From an uncultured Pseudomonadota bacterium (GTDB lineage Bacteria > Myxococcota_A > Polyangia > HGW-17), in the NCBI GenBank assembly GCA_938004375.1, contig CALKWH010000334.1, forward strand, positions 1 through 6,360: a DNA stretch of 6,360 bases. The letters are read 5' to 3'. The notes under the pieces were generated by a model. That model did not search any database. It was not told the origin of the DNA and saw only the letters and a list, made by a program, of their open reading frames with translations. This document shows, one piece after another, positions 5,428 to 6,360 of this stretch. How positions within the stretch are numbered: position 1 is the first letter of the stretch; each line of letters opens with the position of its first letter. The translations under genes were made by a program, and so were the position numbers.

Positions 5428-6192
5428 GTGAGTCGATGTCGCCGCGAGCAAGGAATCTGCCATGTGTGTGGATGGCAAGGTCTGCTGTCCGACGAGCACG
5501 TGCCCCCTCGGAGTGCCTTCAACGATCACGCGATTCTCGAACAGAGGATGAACACAGACCGCCCCCGGAAGCAGCAAGGCGGTCATCGCAGGCCGGTGCT
5601 CTGCGTGCCATGCAACAACAAGACCGGCTCATGGTACGGGGGCGAGTACGTGAGGTTCGTCAGGCAGTGCGCGGAGTACGCGACGCCCGCAGCCGTCAAC
5701 TCGAAGGTGGTCGTGCCGCTGGGCAACATCTCGCCCCTTCGAGTCTTGAAACAGGCCCTGACGATCATGGCGGCAAGTTGCGGTGACGGACTGACCCAGC
5801 GGAACCTGGACATTCGCCGGTTGATCCTTGACAAGGACCAGTGCCACCTTCCCCCCGGAATCCACCTGTGTTGCTACCTGAAGCCGCACCGGAGTACGGG
5901 CCGGTCGACCGGCATGACAAGCCAGTTGAACACCCTGACGAACGAACTCCGCGTTTCGGCCGAGTTCGCGTGGTGGCCGTTGGGGTGGATCCTATCCTTC
6001 GGGCCACTGCCCCCGGATCTGGCGACCGACGTCACCCACTGGTCGCAGTACGGCTTCGCCGACAAACCACTGCTGGAAGTGACGCTTCCTTGCCAGTGGA
6101 CCTTCACGCCTTACCCGTTGGACTTCAGGAGCCCCGACGAAGTGGCGCGCGACGCCAGCCTTGGTGCCGGGGACGATCCCAGGTTCAGATGA
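5428..6192 (+). CDS. HNH endonuclease-like Cys4 zinc protein (254 aa)
   Basis: The N-terminal quarter has HNH/beta-beta-alpha-metal features: CHVC (residues 11-14), DEHVPP (22-27) supplying the likely catalytic or metal-binding His24, and CVPCNNKTG (59-67) with Asn63 at the usual position before the final helix, followed by GGEY (71-74). Cys11, Cys14, Cys59 and Cys62 would hold a structural zinc. The remainder (about 90-254) is unrecognised mixed sequence with a Trp-rich stretch FAWWPLGWILSFGP and no definite membrane span. HNH proteins cut or nick DNA; substrate and specificity cannot be read here. The start is GTG 5428, because a later Met41 would remove the first CxxC. GAGGGAG at 5408-5414 is 13 bases upstream, rather far, so initiation may depend on coupling to the glycosylase gene ending 10 bases earlier. 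It is the last gene of the operon; the terminator at 6329-6359 follows. Confidence 0.86.
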   Translation: MSRCRREQGICHVCGWQGLLSDEHVPPRSAFNDHAILEQRMNTDRPRKQQGGHRRPVLCVPCNNKTGSWYGGEYVRFVRQCAEYATPAAVNSKVVVPLGNISPLRVLKQALTIMAASCGDGLTQRNLDIRRLILDKDQCHLPPGIHLCCYLKPHRSTGRSTGMTSQLNTLTNELRVSAEFAWWPLGWILSFGPLPPDLATDVTHWSQYGFADKPLLEVTLPCQWTFTPYPLDFRSPDEVARDASLGAGDDPRFR

Positions 6193-6229
6193 CCCCGGGT
6201 TACGGCGTCCAGGGGATCCCCGCCCCGTG

Positions 6230-6246
6230 GCCGGATTCGAACCCGC
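6230..6246 (-). other. tRNA T-arm-like fragment, possible attachment-site remnant
   Basis: On the minus strand this reads GCGGGTTCGAATCCGGC: the universal T-loop TTCGAAT flanked by five-base arms that pair except for one G-G mismatch. No D-arm, anticodon arm or matching acceptor strand can be found at tRNA spacing, so it is not an intact tRNA gene. The 3' part of a tRNA is a common integrase target and is left behind at one end of an integrated element, so an att remnant is possible. No second copy exists in the window. Confidence 0.4.
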
Positions 6247-6257
6247 GTTTTCCCCAC

Positions 6258-6298
6258 TGCTGCGACCTGCTGCTGCGACCCGGGCAGGTGCTGCGACC
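6258..6298. repeat. Three copies of a TGCTGCGACC direct repeat
   Basis: Identical 10-bp copies lie at 6258-6267, 6271-6280 and 6289-6298, with start-to-start spacing of 13 and 18 bases. The first two extend to 11 bp with a leading C. They are bracketed by CGTTTTC (6246-6252) and its reverse complement GAAAACG (6307-6313). Such iterated sites can bind an integrase, excisionase or replication protein; no function is proven. Confidence 0.8.
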
Positions 6299-6328
6299 TA
6301 CGGGTTGAAAACGGGGGGGCCTGGAAAC

Positions 6329-6359
6329 ACGAAAGCCCCGGGGTTACCGGGGCTTTCGT
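6329..6359. terminator. Rho-independent-type terminator with perfect 13-bp stem
   Basis: ACGAAAGCCCCGG (6329-6341) pairs perfectly with CCGGGGCTTTCGT (6347-6359) around a 5-base loop GGTTA. It is the typical GC-rich actinobacterial hairpin, with the U-tract reduced to the T-rich edge of the stem, and it can work in both directions. It ends transcription 137 bases after the HNH stop codon and may also serve a leftward-facing gene beyond the window. Confidence 0.88.
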
Positions 6360-6360
6360 T

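Noticed and set aside
4821..5522. Leftward 233-residue open frame
   Set aside because: It is the shadow of the glycosylase gene, whose motifs are clear on the plus strand.
6258..6298. CRISPR array
   Set aside because: Repeats are only 10 bp and spacers 3-8 bp, far below CRISPR dimensions, and no cas gene is present.
6228..6310. Intact tRNA gene on the minus strand
   Set aside because: Only a T-arm-like element is present; there is no D-arm, no paired anticodon stem, no matching acceptor strand and no encoded CCA.

Overview
The window looks like an accessory, mobile-element-rich segment from a high-GC actinobacterium, possibly Streptomyces-like. The reasons are GC-rich coding sequence, GTG/TTG starts, strong AGGAGG-type ribosome sites, a TTGAC/TAGACT promoter and a GC-rich hairpin terminator. 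No gene seen is species-specific, so the host assignment is inference. The first 47 bases are not biological: they are the tail of an Illumina P7 adapter with an 8-base index, so position 48 is the real end of the assembled DNA.

Left part (48-2523), recombination genes. A serine recombinase reads leftward from 629 and is cut by the adapter after 194 codons. It is followed by about 290 bases of non-coding DNA containing short inverted repeats that could be its recombination site. A small unknown protein (917-1210) and a full-length tyrosine integrase (1327-2523) read rightward. The integrase carries Gln where the family usually has His in the HxxR box.

Middle (2554-3857). A leftward gene encodes a 375-residue protein whose C-terminus has an R-H-x3-H motif typical of HEPN RNase domains. 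It is convergent with the integrase and divergent from the next operon. The divergent spacer holds a clear rightward promoter (-35 at 3799-3804, -10 at 3822-3827) and a 7-bp hairpin or operator-like inverted repeat.

Right part (3858-6192). Four tightly spaced rightward genes form a likely operon. They encode a 123-residue conserved-looking unknown, a protein with one membrane segment and a cytoplasmic helical domain, a uracil-DNA-glycosylase-superfamily (Mug/TDG-like) protein with an altered catalytic motif, and a protein with an HNH-type Cys4 zinc site. Next to recombinases and a HEPN gene, this set has the composition of an uncharacterised defence island: base excision could feed an HNH nuclease, with HEPN as a separate effector. 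That functional reading is inference.

Right end (6193-6360). Non-coding DNA holds a tRNA T-arm-like sequence on the minus strand, three copies of a 10-bp repeat and a perfect 13-bp-stem terminator. The T-arm fragment could be an attachment-site remnant, but no intact tRNA and no second copy are present in the window.
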